Part shown: positions 20,653 through 30,621 of the stretch, piece after piece
Layout of the letters: every line of letters starts with the position of its first letter
Numbering within the stretch: the first letter of the stretch is position 1
Assembly (NCBI GenBank): GCA_902590705.1
Contig: CACIXU010000001.1
Span: 30,001-94,000 of the forward strand
Source of the DNA: an uncultured Bacteroidota bacterium
GTDB taxonomy: Bacteria > Bacteroidota > Bacteroidia > Flavobacteriales > Flavobacteriaceae
DNA: 64,000 nt
Direction of reading: 5' to 3'
Made by a program: the position numbers and the translations under genes
The notes under the pieces: model-generated
Told to the model about the DNA's origin: nothing
The model's database searches: none
The model's input: the letters and a program-made list of their open reading frames with translations, nothing else

Positions 20653-22272
20653 ATGTTTTTTATCAAAAAACCATTACTTCTTAGCTTGCTCTCTGGGGTT
20701 TTATTGACACTTTCTTGGCCAGTTAGTGGTTTCTCGTTCTTGATTTTTGTTGGACTAATACCGTTATTTTTTTCAGATCATATAATATCTAAAGACAATA
20801 AAAAAAGAAAAAGAATAAGACTTTTTGCAAATGCTTTTCTTTCCTTTTTTATTTGGAATCTAGGAACAACTTGGTGGATTGTAAATTCCTCTGTTTTCGG
20901 AATGTTTTTTGCGGTGATTTGTAATACCCTATTTTACACCATTTTAATGATGCTCTTCAATTGGTCAAAAAAGAGATTACCTCTTAGAACAGCATACATA
21001 TTCCTGGTTACACTCTGGATTAGTTTCGAAAAATTTCACATGCAATGGGAATTTTCTTGGCCATGGTTAAACTTAGGTAATGTTTTTTCTGAAGATATTC
21101 ATTGGATACAATGGTATGAATACACTGGTATATTTGGTGGATCCCTTTGGATTTTGATAATTAATATTGGTGTATTTGAAGTTTTGAAAAATCATCCCCC
21201 AAATTTTAAAAATTCCAAATTTGTAACAAAAATTAGTCCTTGGTTGATAGGTATCGCTTTTCCCATTATAATTTCTTTGATCATATATAAGTCAGAGGAA
21301 AAAGGAGAGTCAAGAATTGAGGTATTACTTCTTCAACCCAATATTGATCCTTACGAAGAAAAATACGAAAGGAACAATCGTTATTTTTTTGATTTAATGA
21401 TTCAAATGGTTTCGAAACAGATCACTGGAAAAACCAGGTATATTTTTACTCCTGAAACATACTTTGCCTCGGGATTAGGTGAGCCCCTTGACGATTTTTA
21501 TAATTGTCAACTTTACCGTGATTTAGATTCGCTACTTCAACAGAATCCTCAAATACAATTGGTCAGTGGAATTCAATCCTTTAATATTTATAAATCTGAG
21601 AAAAAGCCAAGTTCGACTGCTAATGAGATGAAAAAAGGATATTGGATTGATTTTTATAATTCTGCACTAAAAATGCAAAGTAATTCACAGCATGAGTTTT
21701 ATCATAAATCTAAATTAGTCGTGGGAGTTGAAAACATGCCTTATAAAAGTTTCTTTAAACCTATCCTAGGTCAATTCCTGATTGACCTTGGAGGAACAGT
21801 TTCAAGTAGGGTAACCCAAAAAGAAAGAACAGTATTTAAACATAAAACAGAGAATCTAAAAGTAGGACCAATCATATGCTATGAATCAATTTATGGATCA
21901 TTTGTAACAGAATATATTAGGAAAGGGGCAGATTTTCTTGCGATAATTACTAATGATGCATGGTGGGGAAATACTGCTGGACACAGGCAGTTATTGAGTT
22001 ACTCTAGACTTAGGGCAATTGAAAACAGAAGGAGTATTGTTAGAAGTGCTAATACAGGAATTTCCGCAATTATTAATAAAAAAGGGGAGTTAATTGATAA
22101 ATTACCATACAACCATAAGGGATTGCTTCGAGGATATTTTTCTACGGCGAAAGAAATTACTTTTTATACTCAATATGGAGATTATATTGCCAGATTATCC
22201 TGTTTAATAATGATTCTTTATTTTCTTTTAGCTCTAAGTGGAAGACTTAAGCGAAATAGTTCTAAAAAATAA
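20653..22272 (+). CDS. lnt: Apolipoprotein N-acyltransferase
   Basis: A 539-residue inner-membrane enzyme adding the third acyl chain to lipoproteins. Multiple N-terminal membrane helices (about 1-215) precede a nitrilase-type domain. The Glu-Lys-Cys triad can be placed at FTPETYF (near 268), KSKLVVG (near 350) and IICYES (near 408); the downstream NDAWWGNTAGHRQ is also typical. Several predicted lipoproteins in the window would be substrates. It is followed by a dead cobalamin gene rather than a live partner. Confidence 0.93.
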   Translation: MFFIKKPLLLSLLSGVLLTLSWPVSGFSFLIFVGLIPLFFSDHIISKDNKKRKRIRLFANAFLSFFIWNLGTTWWIVNSSVFGMFFAVICNTLFYTILMMLFNWSKKRLPLRTAYIFLVTLWISFEKFHMQWEFSWPWLNLGNVFSEDIHWIQWYEYTGIFGGSLWILIINIGVFEVLKNHPPNFKNSKFVTKISPWLIGIAFPIIISLIIYKSEEKGESRIEVLLLQPNIDPYEEKYERNNRYFFDLMIQMVSKQITGKTRYIFTPETYFASGLGEPLDDFYNCQLYRDLDSLLQQNPQIQLVSGIQSFNIYKSEKKPSSTANEMKKGYWIDFYNSALKMQSNSQHEFYHKSKLVVGVENMPYKSFFKPILGQFLIDLGGTVSSRVTQKERTVFKHKTENLKVGPIICYESIYGSFVTEYIRKGADFLAIITNDAWWGNTAGHRQLLSYSRLRAIENRRSIVRSANTGISAIINKKGELIDKLPYNHKGLLRGYFSTAKEITFYTQYGDYIARLSCLIMILYFLLALSGRLKRNSSKK

Positions 22273-22400
22273 TTTTAATCTTTTTAAACGACTTTTGAGC
22301 AATTCAATACTCTTAATAAATCTTCTTAATTTTAATTATGCTTCTTTTAAAGCTAAGTAAATTCATTTGTTTAACCTCTTTAAAATAGAAAGTAATTAAA

Positions 22401-22960
22401 ATGATTAGTACCAAAATATAAACCAAAAAAGGAGACGATGGAACAACTCGACTATTTTCTGGAAAAAGAGTCAATAAGCACAACATATGAATTAAAACAT
22501 GTGGAACTTTGGATGAATTGAATGTTTGGATAGGAATGATAAGAAATTTTGAAATAGATAAAAACACCAAAAATACTCTTATAATATTTCAGCAAGAACT
22601 AATGTCAATAGCTACTCAATTATCTGATCATAGGGCTTACGAATCATCTAAAATGGAACATAGCTTAAAACCATTAGATAAAAACAATATTATTTTTTAG
22701 AAAATCAAATTGATTTAATTACTAAGAAACTGCCTGAACTTAAAAATTTTATTATACCAGAGGTTAATAGTATTATTTCATATAACCATCTTGACAGATG
22801 CTCGTGCAGAAAATTAGAGAGATTAATATCTGAACTAAAGGATAAAGAAAGTGTGCCAAATGCGGTCATTGCATATATCAACCGCCTTTCTGATTACCTT
22901 TTTACTTTGGAAATAAAATTCACTTATGACATGGATGTTAGTGAAATTAAATGGATTTCA
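22401..22960 (+). pseudogene. Decayed cob(I)alamin adenosyltransferase (PduO/MmaB type)
   Basis: A recognisable but broken MmaB. Frame 1 from ATG 22,401 gives KGDDGTTRLFSGKRV, then CGTLDELNVWIGMIRNF and FQQELMSIATQL, with in-frame stops at about 22,419 (TAA) and 22,494 (TGA). A frameshift near 22,695 leads to FLENQIDLITKKLPELKNFI, SYNHLDRCSCRKLERLI and YINRLSDYLFTLE, matching the C-terminal ATP/cobalamin signature (normally RxxCRRAER and NRLSDYLF). Two nonsense changes and one frameshift make it non-functional as read. It sits just upstream of DUF2795 and secA; this order is, from memory, common in Flavobacteriia with an intact gene. Confidence 0.88.
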
Positions 22961-23028
22961 AAAAAAAATAGGAGTCCTTTGTTGTCTAATTCCCTTAAAA
23001 ATTTATTTTTGCAGAAATTTCTATACCT

Positions 23029-23250
23029 ATGTACTGGACATTAGAACTTGCATCATACCTAAGCGACGCCCCTTGGCCCGCAACAAAAGACGAATTAATA
23101 GATTTTTCTATAAGAACTGGAGCACCTTTAGAGGTTGTTGAAAACCTCCAGTCAATGGAAGACGAGGAGGATATTTATGAATCAATAGAGGAAATTTGGC
23201 CAGATTTCCCAACTGAGGAAGATTATCTCTGGAATGAAGATGAATATTAA
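23029..23250 (+). CDS. DUF2795 domain small protein
   Basis: A 73-residue acidic protein: YWTLELASYLSDAPWPATKDELIDF, then RTGAPLEVVENLQSM and an acidic tail with EDEEDIYESIEEIWPDFP (motifs about 2-26, 29-43, 44-61). This fits the DUF2795 family, found next to secA in Bacteroidota and of unknown function. The start ATG at 23,029 is followed directly by the conserved YWTLELASYL. It is intact although the gene just upstream is dead. Confidence 0.87.
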   Translation: MYWTLELASYLSDAPWPATKDELIDFSIRTGAPLEVVENLQSMEDEEDIYESIEEIWPDFPTEEDYLWNEDEY

Positions 23251-23326
23251 TATTTAAAATCTGAGGATTAAAGTATTTTTAGAGGCTCTTTTTTTATTTA
23301 TTTTTATTAAGATTTAAACCAAACCA

Positions 23327-26300
23327 ATGGGTCTATTAAATTCAGTTTTAAAAGTTTTTGTAGGGGATAAAACCAAAAAAGACCTTGCTGGGATTTTACC
23401 AATTGTGAGTGAAATAAATAAATACTTTGATTCATACAATTTATTGACTAATGATCAATTGAGAAATAAAACCCTTGGATTTAAGGATTTACTCAAAAAA
23501 AATCTTAATGAAATTGAAGGTCGAATCAAAAAGCTTAAAGAAGAAATCAACCAAACAGAAGATATTGACCACAAAGAGAACTTATACCAGCAAGTTGAAG
23601 ATTTGACAATAAAAATTAGAGAAATTACTGATGATACATTAGAAAAAATATTACCAGAGGCCTTTGCAGTAGTAAAAGAAACTGCTCGAAGATTTTTAGA
23701 AAATAGTAAAATTGAAGTAACAGCAAGCGAATTTGATAGAATGCTATCTCAAAATAAGTCTTACATAAAATTAAACGGAGAGAAAGCCCAATGGTCAAAT
23801 TCTTGGGATGCAGCTGGAAAGCCAATCGTTTGGGATATGATCCATTATGATGTTCAGCTTATTGGAGGTATTGTAATGCATCAAGGAAAAATTGCTGAAA
23901 TGCAAACTGGAGAAGGTAAAACCCTAGTTGCCTCATTACCGATATACCTTAATGCCTTGACTGGACGTGGTGTTCACCTAGTAACAGTCAATGATTACCT
24001 AGCTAAGCGAGACAGTGCTTGGATGGGACCATTGTTTGAGTTTCATGGTCTTAGTATCGACTGCATTGATTATTATAGACCAAACAGTCAAGAGCGAAAA
24101 AAAGCTTACCTAGCTGATATTACATATGGGACAAATAATGAATTTGGGTTTGATTACCTCAGGGACAACATGGCGCATACCCCAGATGATTTAGTGCAGC
24201 CCAAACACCACTTTGCAATCGTAGATGAAGTTGACTCTGTTCTGGTTGATGACGCTAGAACTCCATTGATTATCTCAGGACCAACACCTGAGGGTGAAAG
24301 ACATGAATTTGACATTCTAAAACCAAAAGTGTCCTCATTAGTTTCCAGTCAGCGAAACTACTTAACAGGGATTTTAACAGAAGCTAAGAAAAAAATTAGC
24401 GCAGGTGATACTAAAGAAGGAGGTATTCTTCTTTTAAGAGTCTTCAGAGGTTTACCCAAAAATAAAAATTTAATTAAGTTTTTAAGTCAAGAAGGGATTC
24501 GTCAACTACTGCAAAAGACTGAAAACTTTTACATGCAGGATAATAACAGAGAAATGCATCAAATCGATTCAGAACTGCTATTCACAATAGATGAAAAAAA
24601 TAACCAAATAGAGTTAACGGACAAGGGAATAGAAACTCTATCATCAGACGCTGAAGATAAAAACTTTTTTGTTCTACCTGATATAGGAGGAGAGATTGCC
24701 AAAATAGAAGCTAAAGAACTCGAACCAAAGAAAGAAACCGAATTAAAAGAGGAATTATTCAAGGACTTCAGCGTCAAAGGAGAGCGTATTCATGCAATGA
24801 ATCAGTTGCTTAAAGCTTACACGCTCTTTGAAAAAGATATTGAATATGTAGTCATGGAAAATAAGGTCATGATTGTCGATGAGCAAACTGGCCGAATAAT
24901 GGATGGAAGACGTTATTCTGATGGACTCCACCAAGCAATTGAAGCGAAAGAAAACGTAAAAATTGAGGCTGCAACTCAAACATTCGCCACAATTACTCTG
25001 CAAAATTATTTCAGAATGTATGAAAAACTTTCTGGTATGACTGGAACTGCAATAACTGAAGCGGGTGAGTTCTGGGAAATTTATAAACTTGATGTGATTG
25101 AAATTCCTACTAATCGACCAATTCAAAGGAAAGATAGAGACGATTTAATTTACAAAACAAAAAGAGAGAAATACAATGCTGTAATCGAGGAAGTCACTTC
25201 ACTTTCTAAAGCTGGAAGGCCTGTCTTAATTGGTACTACCTCGGTCGAGATCTCTGAACTTTTGAGTAAAATGCTTCAGATCAAAAAAGTGCACCATAAT
25301 GTACTAAATGCAAAACTTCATAAGAAAGAGGCCGATATAGTTGCAGAGGCAGGAAACCCAGGTGTGGTTACCATTGCTACTAATATGGCTGGTCGAGGAA
25401 CAGACATTAAGCTTTCTGATGAGGTTAAAAATTCCGGGGGATTAGCAATTGTTGGAACAGAAAGGCATGACTCTCGTCGAGTAGATCGGCAACTTAGAGG
25501 TCGATCTGGAAGACAGGGTGATCCAGGAAGCTCTCAATTCTATGTTTCTTTGGAGGATAATTTAATGCGACTATTTGGATCAGAACGCGTAGCCAAAGTT
25601 ATGGATAGGATGGGTCTTGAAGAGGGCGAAGTAATTCAGCATTCTATGATGACAAAGTCTATTGAACGTGCTCAGAAAAAAGTAGAAGAAAATAATTTCG
25701 GTATACGAAAAAGGTTATTAGAGTATGATGATGTCATGAACGCCCAGCGTGAAGTAATATATAAAAGAAGAAAACATGCGCTTAGTGGTACTAGGTTAAA
25801 GATGGATATTGCCAATATACTATATGACACTATACAAGATATAGTATTGACTAATAAGGCTTCAAGTGATTATAAAAACTTTGAATTTGAAATCATTAGT
25901 AATTTTTCTATTACATCACCTATCGACCCAGAGGGGTTTAAGGAAACTTCTGAAAATGATATTGTTAACGAACTGTTTAATCTACTTAATCAACATTACA
26001 GCAATAAAATTGCCTCAAATGCTGCTTTGGCTTTTCCTGTAATCAAGAATGTTTATGAGAGACCTGGAAATACTTATCAAAGAATTGTAGTTCCTTTTAC
26101 AGACGGCATCAAAACGTTAAATGTAGTTACTGATCTCAAAAAAGCCTATGAAAGTGCAGGTAAATATTTGATTGAGGATTTTGAGCGAAATATTACTTTG
26201 GCATTAATAGACGAGGCTTGGAAGACTCACTTAAGAAAAATGGATGAGCTTAAGCAATCAGTTCAATTAGCCGTTCATGAACAAAAAGATCCTCTACTTA

Positions 26301-26689
26301 TTTATAAGTTTGAGGCCTTTGAGCTTTTCAAATTTATGATCAACAACTTGAATAAGGAAGTACTTTCATTTTTATTTAAAGGTGGGTTACCTCAACAAAG
26401 TGAATCTCAAATTCAAGAAGCTAAAAAAACTGCCACTCCAAAAGGATATATAACTTCCAAAGATGAAGTTTACAACACAGATGAACTTGCTCAGAGAAAT
26501 AGGAGTGCTGGAGCAGGAGTAAGTGAAACTCAACGCGCTACCGTAGAAACCATTGTAAGGGATATGCCAAAAATTGGCAGAAACGAGAGAGTGATTATTA
26601 AAAATATAAGCACTGGAGAGACCAAAACTGTCAAATTCAAACAAGCGGAACCCTTAATCAAAAAAGGGGAATGGGTTATAAGCAATTAA
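23327..26689 (+). CDS. secA: Preprotein translocase ATPase SecA
   Basis: A 1,120-residue motor that drives proteins through SecYEG, longer than E. coli SecA (901) because of insertions typical of Bacteroidota. Motifs: Walker A MQTGEGKT (about 192-199), IVDEVDSVLVDDARTPLIISG (DEAD-like box near 306), MTGTAITEAGEF, TNMAGRGTDIKL and QLRGRSGRQGDPG. The insert near 340-480 lies between the DEAD box and the second helicase half. The C-terminal zinc-binding Cys motif of proteobacterial SecA is absent. Start MGLLNSVLKVFVGDK is conserved. YajC is also encoded in the window. Confidence 0.97.
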   Translation: MGLLNSVLKVFVGDKTKKDLAGILPIVSEINKYFDSYNLLTNDQLRNKTLGFKDLLKKNLNEIEGRIKKLKEEINQTEDIDHKENLYQQVEDLTIKIREITDDTLEKILPEAFAVVKETARRFLENSKIEVTASEFDRMLSQNKSYIKLNGEKAQWSNSWDAAGKPIVWDMIHYDVQLIGGIVMHQGKIAEMQTGEGKTLVASLPIYLNALTGRGVHLVTVNDYLAKRDSAWMGPLFEFHGLSIDCIDYYRPNSQERKKAYLADITYGTNNEFGFDYLRDNMAHTPDDLVQPKHHFAIVDEVDSVLVDDARTPLIISGPTPEGERHEFDILKPKVSSLVSSQRNYLTGILTEAKKKISAGDTKEGGILLLRVFRGLPKNKNLIKFLSQEGIRQLLQKTENFYMQDNNREMHQIDSELLFTIDEKNNQIELTDKGIETLSSDAEDKNFFVLPDIGGEIAKIEAKELEPKKETELKEELFKDFSVKGERIHAMNQLLKAYTLFEKDIEYVVMENKVMIVDEQTGRIMDGRRYSDGLHQAIEAKENVKIEAATQTFATITLQNYFRMYEKLSGMTGTAITEAGEFWEIYKLDVIEIPTNRPIQRKDRDDLIYKTKREKYNAVIEEVTSLSKAGRPVLIGTTSVEISELLSKMLQIKKVHHNVLNAKLHKKEADIVAEAGNPGVVTIATNMAGRGTDIKLSDEVKNSGGLAIVGTERHDSRRVDRQLRGRSGRQGDPGSSQFYVSLEDNLMRLFGSERVAKVMDRMGLEEGEVIQHSMMTKSIERAQKKVEENNFGIRKRLLEYDDVMNAQREVIYKRRKHALSGTRLKMDIANILYDTIQDIVLTNKASSDYKNFEFEIISNFSITSPIDPEGFKETSENDIVNELFNLLNQHYSNKIASNAALAFPVIKNVYERPGNTYQRIVVPFTDGIKTLNVVTDLKKAYESAGKYLIEDFERNITLALIDEAWKTHLRKMDELKQSVQLAVHEQKDPLLIYKFEAFELFKFMINNLNKEVLSFLFKGGLPQQSESQIQEAKKTATPKGYITSKDEVYNTDELAQRNRSAGAGVSETQRATVETIVRDMPKIGRNERVIIKNISTGETKTVKFKQAEPLIKKGEWVISN

Positions 26690-26720
26690 ATTTATAAATT
26701 GATAACGTAAAAATTTTTTG

Positions 26721-27983
26721 ATGGAGGTTTATGCAAACGTCTTGTTATGGGTTGTCCCAATGTTCATCATTTTAATTGTTATTGAAATTATCTACGGGCA
26801 TATTAAGAAAAAACAGACTCATACTTTCATGGACACCCTTTCCAGCCTAAGCTCAGGAATGACAAATATACTTAAAGACATCTTGGGATTAGTTGTTGTA
26901 ATTATTTCCTATCCATATTTACTCGGTAAACTATCCGTTTACAATATGGAAAACAATGTTTTAGTTTATATCGTTGCATTTATATGTTTAGATTTTTCTG
27001 GCTACTGGACACATCGCTTGAATCATAAAATCAATCTTTTTTGGAATCAACATATTATTCATCATAGTAGTGAGGAATTTAATCTAGCTTGTGCATTGCG
27101 ACAAAGTTTTTCGGATCTATTAGGGTATACTGCATTATTTTTAATTCCTGCGGCAATTTTAGGAGTTCCATCAGATGTAATTACCCTTTTGGCTCCCCTG
27201 CATTTATTTGGTCAGTTTTGGTATCACACACAACATATTGGAAAACTGGGATTCTTAGAATACTTTTTAGTGACCCCATCGCAGCACCGTGTTCATCATG
27301 CTATTAATCCAATTTATATAGACAAAAATCTAGCTCCTATTTTTTGTATATGGGATCGATGGTTTGGAACATTTCAGGAAGAATTGGAGGATGAGCCCCC
27401 TGTTTATGGTGTACTTAAACCTGTGCGAACTTGGAATCCTTTGATTATAAATTTTCAACACCTTTGGGGTTTAATTTTTGACGCTTGGCATACTCGTTCC
27501 ATTAAAGAGAAATTGACCCTCTGGTGGAAGCCTACAGGGTATCGCCCTGAAGATGTGAAGAAAAGATTCCCTCGAATTACCATTACCTCAGCAGATAAAA
27601 TAGAAAAGTACAATCCAGAATCGGGAGGCTTATTGAAAAGCTGGGCTATATTTCAATGGCTCGGGACCACTTTAATGCTTTTACTCCTTTTAGCAAACTA
27701 CTCCTCTTTTGGAAATTTACAAGCTTTACTTTTTGGTGGAGTTATATTGCTGAGCATATTTGGGTATACCTCTGTCATGGATCGTCAAATTTGGGCCTTT
27801 AGCTTTGAGTTGGTTAGAAATATCATAGGATTATTGTTTTTTATCATTCCCTCACAATTTGAATTTTACTTGTCCACAATACCTTGGTTATTTTATTTTG
27901 GATTGGCCTATTTTAGTCTAAGTCTTTTGGGTTGGTACATAATTGACAAGAGATTGAAAATTAAATTACTTAATGAGGACTAA
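26721..27983 (+). CDS. Sterol desaturase / fatty acid hydroxylase family membrane protein
   Basis: A 420-residue membrane di-iron protein. Three histidine boxes are present: HRLNH (near 100), HIIHH (near 113) and HRVHH (near 193). Helices flank these and continue in a C-terminal membrane region (about 315-405). Members hydroxylate or desaturate lipids, or cleave alkylglycerol ethers; the substrate here is unknown. ATG at 26,721 is chosen over the TTG three bases earlier. It overlaps the following glycosyltransferase gene by 11 bases. Confidence 0.88.
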   Translation: MEVYANVLLWVVPMFIILIVIEIIYGHIKKKQTHTFMDTLSSLSSGMTNILKDILGLVVVIISYPYLLGKLSVYNMENNVLVYIVAFICLDFSGYWTHRLNHKINLFWNQHIIHHSSEEFNLACALRQSFSDLLGYTALFLIPAAILGVPSDVITLLAPLHLFGQFWYHTQHIGKLGFLEYFLVTPSQHRVHHAINPIYIDKNLAPIFCIWDRWFGTFQEELEDEPPVYGVLKPVRTWNPLIINFQHLWGLIFDAWHTRSIKEKLTLWWKPTGYRPEDVKKRFPRITITSADKIEKYNPESGGLLKSWAIFQWLGTTLMLLLLLANYSSFGNLQALLFGGVILLSIFGYTSVMDRQIWAFSFELVRNIIGLLFFIIPSQFEFYLSTIPWLFYFGLAYFSLSLLGWYIIDKRLKIKLLNED

Positions 27984-29121
27984 AAAAAAAGTGCTCTTGT
28001 TAGGCCCTGCTCACCCCTACCGAGGCGGCATTGCAGATACTCAAAATTATTTAGCACAAAATATATCAAGACTAGGACATGAAGTTTTGGTCTTTACTTT
28101 CAAATATCAATATCCTAAATTACTTTTCCCAGGTAAAACTCAATACAGCTCAATTCCAGCGCCAAAAGGAATTAATATCAAAAGAAAAGTTCATAGTATA
28201 AACCCTTTTAATTGGACTAAGACTTCAAATGAAATCAATCAATATGATCCCGATATAGTTTTGTTTCGTTATTGGACCCCATTTCTTGCTCCATGTTGGA
28301 ACTGGATCTCAAGAGGACTGTCTTCGAATATAAAAAAAATAGCTGTTGTTGATAACTGGATTCCACATGAGAGAAAACCATGGGATTATATATTGAATAA
28401 TTTATTTGGAAAAAGAATGGATGCCTTTGTCACGCTATCTAAAGCTGTTTCTGACGAAATAGAAGTTGATAAGCCTAACACCCATATATGGTCTGGATTT
28501 CACCCAATTGGAGAGAACCTACCTAATATTATTCCAAAAGCTCAAGCAAGGAAAAAATTGGGGTGGTCAAAGGAGAAAAAAATTGTTTTATTTTTTGGTC
28601 TGATAAGAAAATATAAGGGGTTGGATTTATTGATCGAAGCTTTTTCAAAATCACCACTAAAATCATCAGAAATATTGCTTGCGATTGTTGGAGAGTCTTA
28701 TGAAAAAAAAGAAAAATACACTGATTTAATTCAGAAATTAAAATTAGAGGATCGCATAATCTGTGATTTTAATTATACTAATGCTGAGCAAACAAGAGAC
28801 GTCATTTGCGCAGCTGATGTAGTAGCTCAAACATATAGGGGAGCAACTCAAAGTGGTGTCACTCCTCTAGCTTATTATTATAAAACTCCTATTTTAGTTT
28901 CTAACCTACCAGGTCTAATGGCCCCTATTGAAAAAGATAGGACGGGTGTTGTAACAGAAAAAACTCCAGAGAAAATAGCAGTTAATCTATATGAAATACT
29001 TAAAGAGAAAAAACTTTCATACTATCAAAAAAATATAAGTCAAACATTTAAAAATTATAGCTGGCAATCCTATTGTAAATCAATGTTTAATTTTATTGAT
29101 GGTATCCAAAAACGTAAATAA
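27973..29121 (+). CDS. Glycosyltransferase, GT4-like
   Basis: A 382-residue GT-B glycosyltransferase. The N-terminal Rossmann domain has the LLLGPAHPYRGGIADTQNY start (glycine loop), and the C-terminal domain has LFFGLIRKYKGLDLLIEAF (about 204-222) and YRGATQSGVTPLAYYY, where the usual E-x7-E acidic pair is not evident. The donor and acceptor are unknown. It overlaps the sterol-desaturase-like gene by 11 bases and is followed 29 bases later by a sulfatase, which suggests action on a glycolipid or surface glycan; that is inference. Confidence 0.85.
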   Translation: MRTKKKVLLLGPAHPYRGGIADTQNYLAQNISRLGHEVLVFTFKYQYPKLLFPGKTQYSSIPAPKGINIKRKVHSINPFNWTKTSNEINQYDPDIVLFRYWTPFLAPCWNWISRGLSSNIKKIAVVDNWIPHERKPWDYILNNLFGKRMDAFVTLSKAVSDEIEVDKPNTHIWSGFHPIGENLPNIIPKAQARKKLGWSKEKKIVLFFGLIRKYKGLDLLIEAFSKSPLKSSEILLAIVGESYEKKEKYTDLIQKLKLEDRIICDFNYTNAEQTRDVICAADVVAQTYRGATQSGVTPLAYYYKTPILVSNLPGLMAPIEKDRTGVVTEKTPEKIAVNLYEILKEKKLSYYQKNISQTFKNYSWQSYCKSMFNFIDGIQKRK

Positions 29122-29150
29122 AACTTAATTTGTAATTTTAAAAAATCATA

Positions 29151-30611
29151 ATGAAAAACCTTTTAATTTCACTATATCTTTTTTTATCATTCTCTTGTAA
29201 TTATGAGAGAGAAAAAGAAACCAATAAACCTCCAAATGTTGTTATTGTTTTTACTGATGATCAAGGTTATCAGGATTTAAGCTGTTTCGGTTCTCCAAAT
29301 ATAATTACGCCCAATTTAGATCAAATGGCAAAAGAAGGAATTCGCCTTACAAGTTATTATTCCGCTCAAGCTGTTTGTTCAGCTTCAAGGGCAGGCATTT
29401 TAACAGGTTGCTATCCAAATAGGATTGGAATATCTGGGGCTTTGTCCCCTAGGTCAAATCACGGTATTAACTCAGAGGAAACCACACTAGCTGAAATGCT
29501 TAAGGCAAATGGATACAGTACAGGAATCTTTGGTAAATGGCATTTAGGACATCACAGGAAATTTTTACCTAACAATCATGGTTTTGATGAATTTCTGGGT
29601 ATCCCATACTCCAATGACATGTGGCCAGTAGATTATGATGGTAATCAAGTCCCCGCGGATCACAAATTAGCTAAAAAATATCCTCAATTGCCTTTTTTCA
29701 AAAATTTTGAGGTAATTAAAGAAATTCGAACCTTAGAGGACCAAGCAAAATTAACGACAGAAATTACTGAAGCTGCTGTTGATTTTATTGACAGGAATAA
29801 AGAAAATCCTTTTTTCTTATATGTTCCGCACCCCATGCCCCATACCCCTATTGCGGTTTCAGAAAAATTTAAAGGAAAAAGTGAGCAGGGGTTATATGGA
29901 GATGTTATAATGGAAATTGATTGGTCTGTGGGACAAATATTAGAAAAACTAAAAGAGCACCATATAGAAGAAAACACAATATTTATTTTCACTAGCGATA
30001 ATGGACCATGGTTAAGTTTTGGAAATCATGCTGGCAGTGCATTCCCTCTAAGAGAGGGAAAAGGCACTGCCTGGGAAGGTGGTCAACGTGAGCCCACAAT
30101 AGTTTATTATCCAAAAAAAATTAGTCCTGGTAGGGCTATTGATACTCCAATAATGGCTATTGATATTTTACCGACTATTGCTGAAATTACAAATAGCAAA
30201 TTACCGAATAAGAAAATAGATGGTAAGAGTGTTTGGAATATTTGGAAGGGTGAAACAGAAAAAAGTCCACATGAGGCCTATTATTTTTATTACAAAAAGA
30301 ATGAAATGCATGGTGTTCGTTACAAGAACTGGAAGCTTTATTTTCCTCATACGTATCGATCACTAAACGGGAGAATGGGGGGTATGGATGGTTACAAAAT
30401 TGAGTATGATTATGATAACAAGGTTGAAAAAATTGAATTGTATGATTTGACAAAAGATATTAGCGAGACAATAGATGTAGCAGATCAACATCCAGAAATT
30501 GTTAAAAAAATAAAATCCCTTGCAGATAAAATGAGAAAAGAACTTGGAGATAAATTATATGGAATTGAAGGTTCAGGAAATAGACCGGCGGGTAAATTAG
30601 ATAAATTTTAA
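29151..30611 (+). CDS. Sulfatase (arylsulfatase family S1), predicted lipoprotein
   Basis: A 486-residue sulfatase with signal peptide and lipobox-like FSC (Cys16). The metal pair is Asp36-Asp37 (FTDDQGYQD). The formylglycine site is Cys76 in CSASRAGILTG (C-x-A-S-R), so a formylglycine-generating enzyme is required; none is in the window. GKWHLGHH and TSDNGPW supply the remaining active-site residues. Marine Bacteroidota use such enzymes to desulfate algal polysaccharides, but no SusCD or glycoside hydrolase is adjacent, so the substrate is open. Same direction as GT and msrA. Confidence 0.93.
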   Translation: MKNLLISLYLFLSFSCNYEREKETNKPPNVVIVFTDDQGYQDLSCFGSPNIITPNLDQMAKEGIRLTSYYSAQAVCSASRAGILTGCYPNRIGISGALSPRSNHGINSEETTLAEMLKANGYSTGIFGKWHLGHHRKFLPNNHGFDEFLGIPYSNDMWPVDYDGNQVPADHKLAKKYPQLPFFKNFEVIKEIRTLEDQAKLTTEITEAAVDFIDRNKENPFFLYVPHPMPHTPIAVSEKFKGKSEQGLYGDVIMEIDWSVGQILEKLKEHHIEENTIFIFTSDNGPWLSFGNHAGSAFPLREGKGTAWEGGQREPTIVYYPKKISPGRAIDTPIMAIDILPTIAEITNSKLPNKKIDGKSVWNIWKGETEKSPHEAYYFYYKKNEMHGVRYKNWKLYFPHTYRSLNGRMGGMDGYKIEYDYDNKVEKIELYDLTKDISETIDVADQHPEIVKKIKSLADKMRKELGDKLYGIEGSGNRPAGKLDKF

Positions 30612-30621
30612 AAATAAATCC

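Noticed and set aside
22313-22570. Minus-strand 85-codon frame before DUF2795
   Set aside because: It is antisense to the dead mmaB gene, whose sense-strand motifs explain this sequence.
23625-26644. Minus-strand frames inside secA
   Set aside because: Antisense shadows of a complete SecA.
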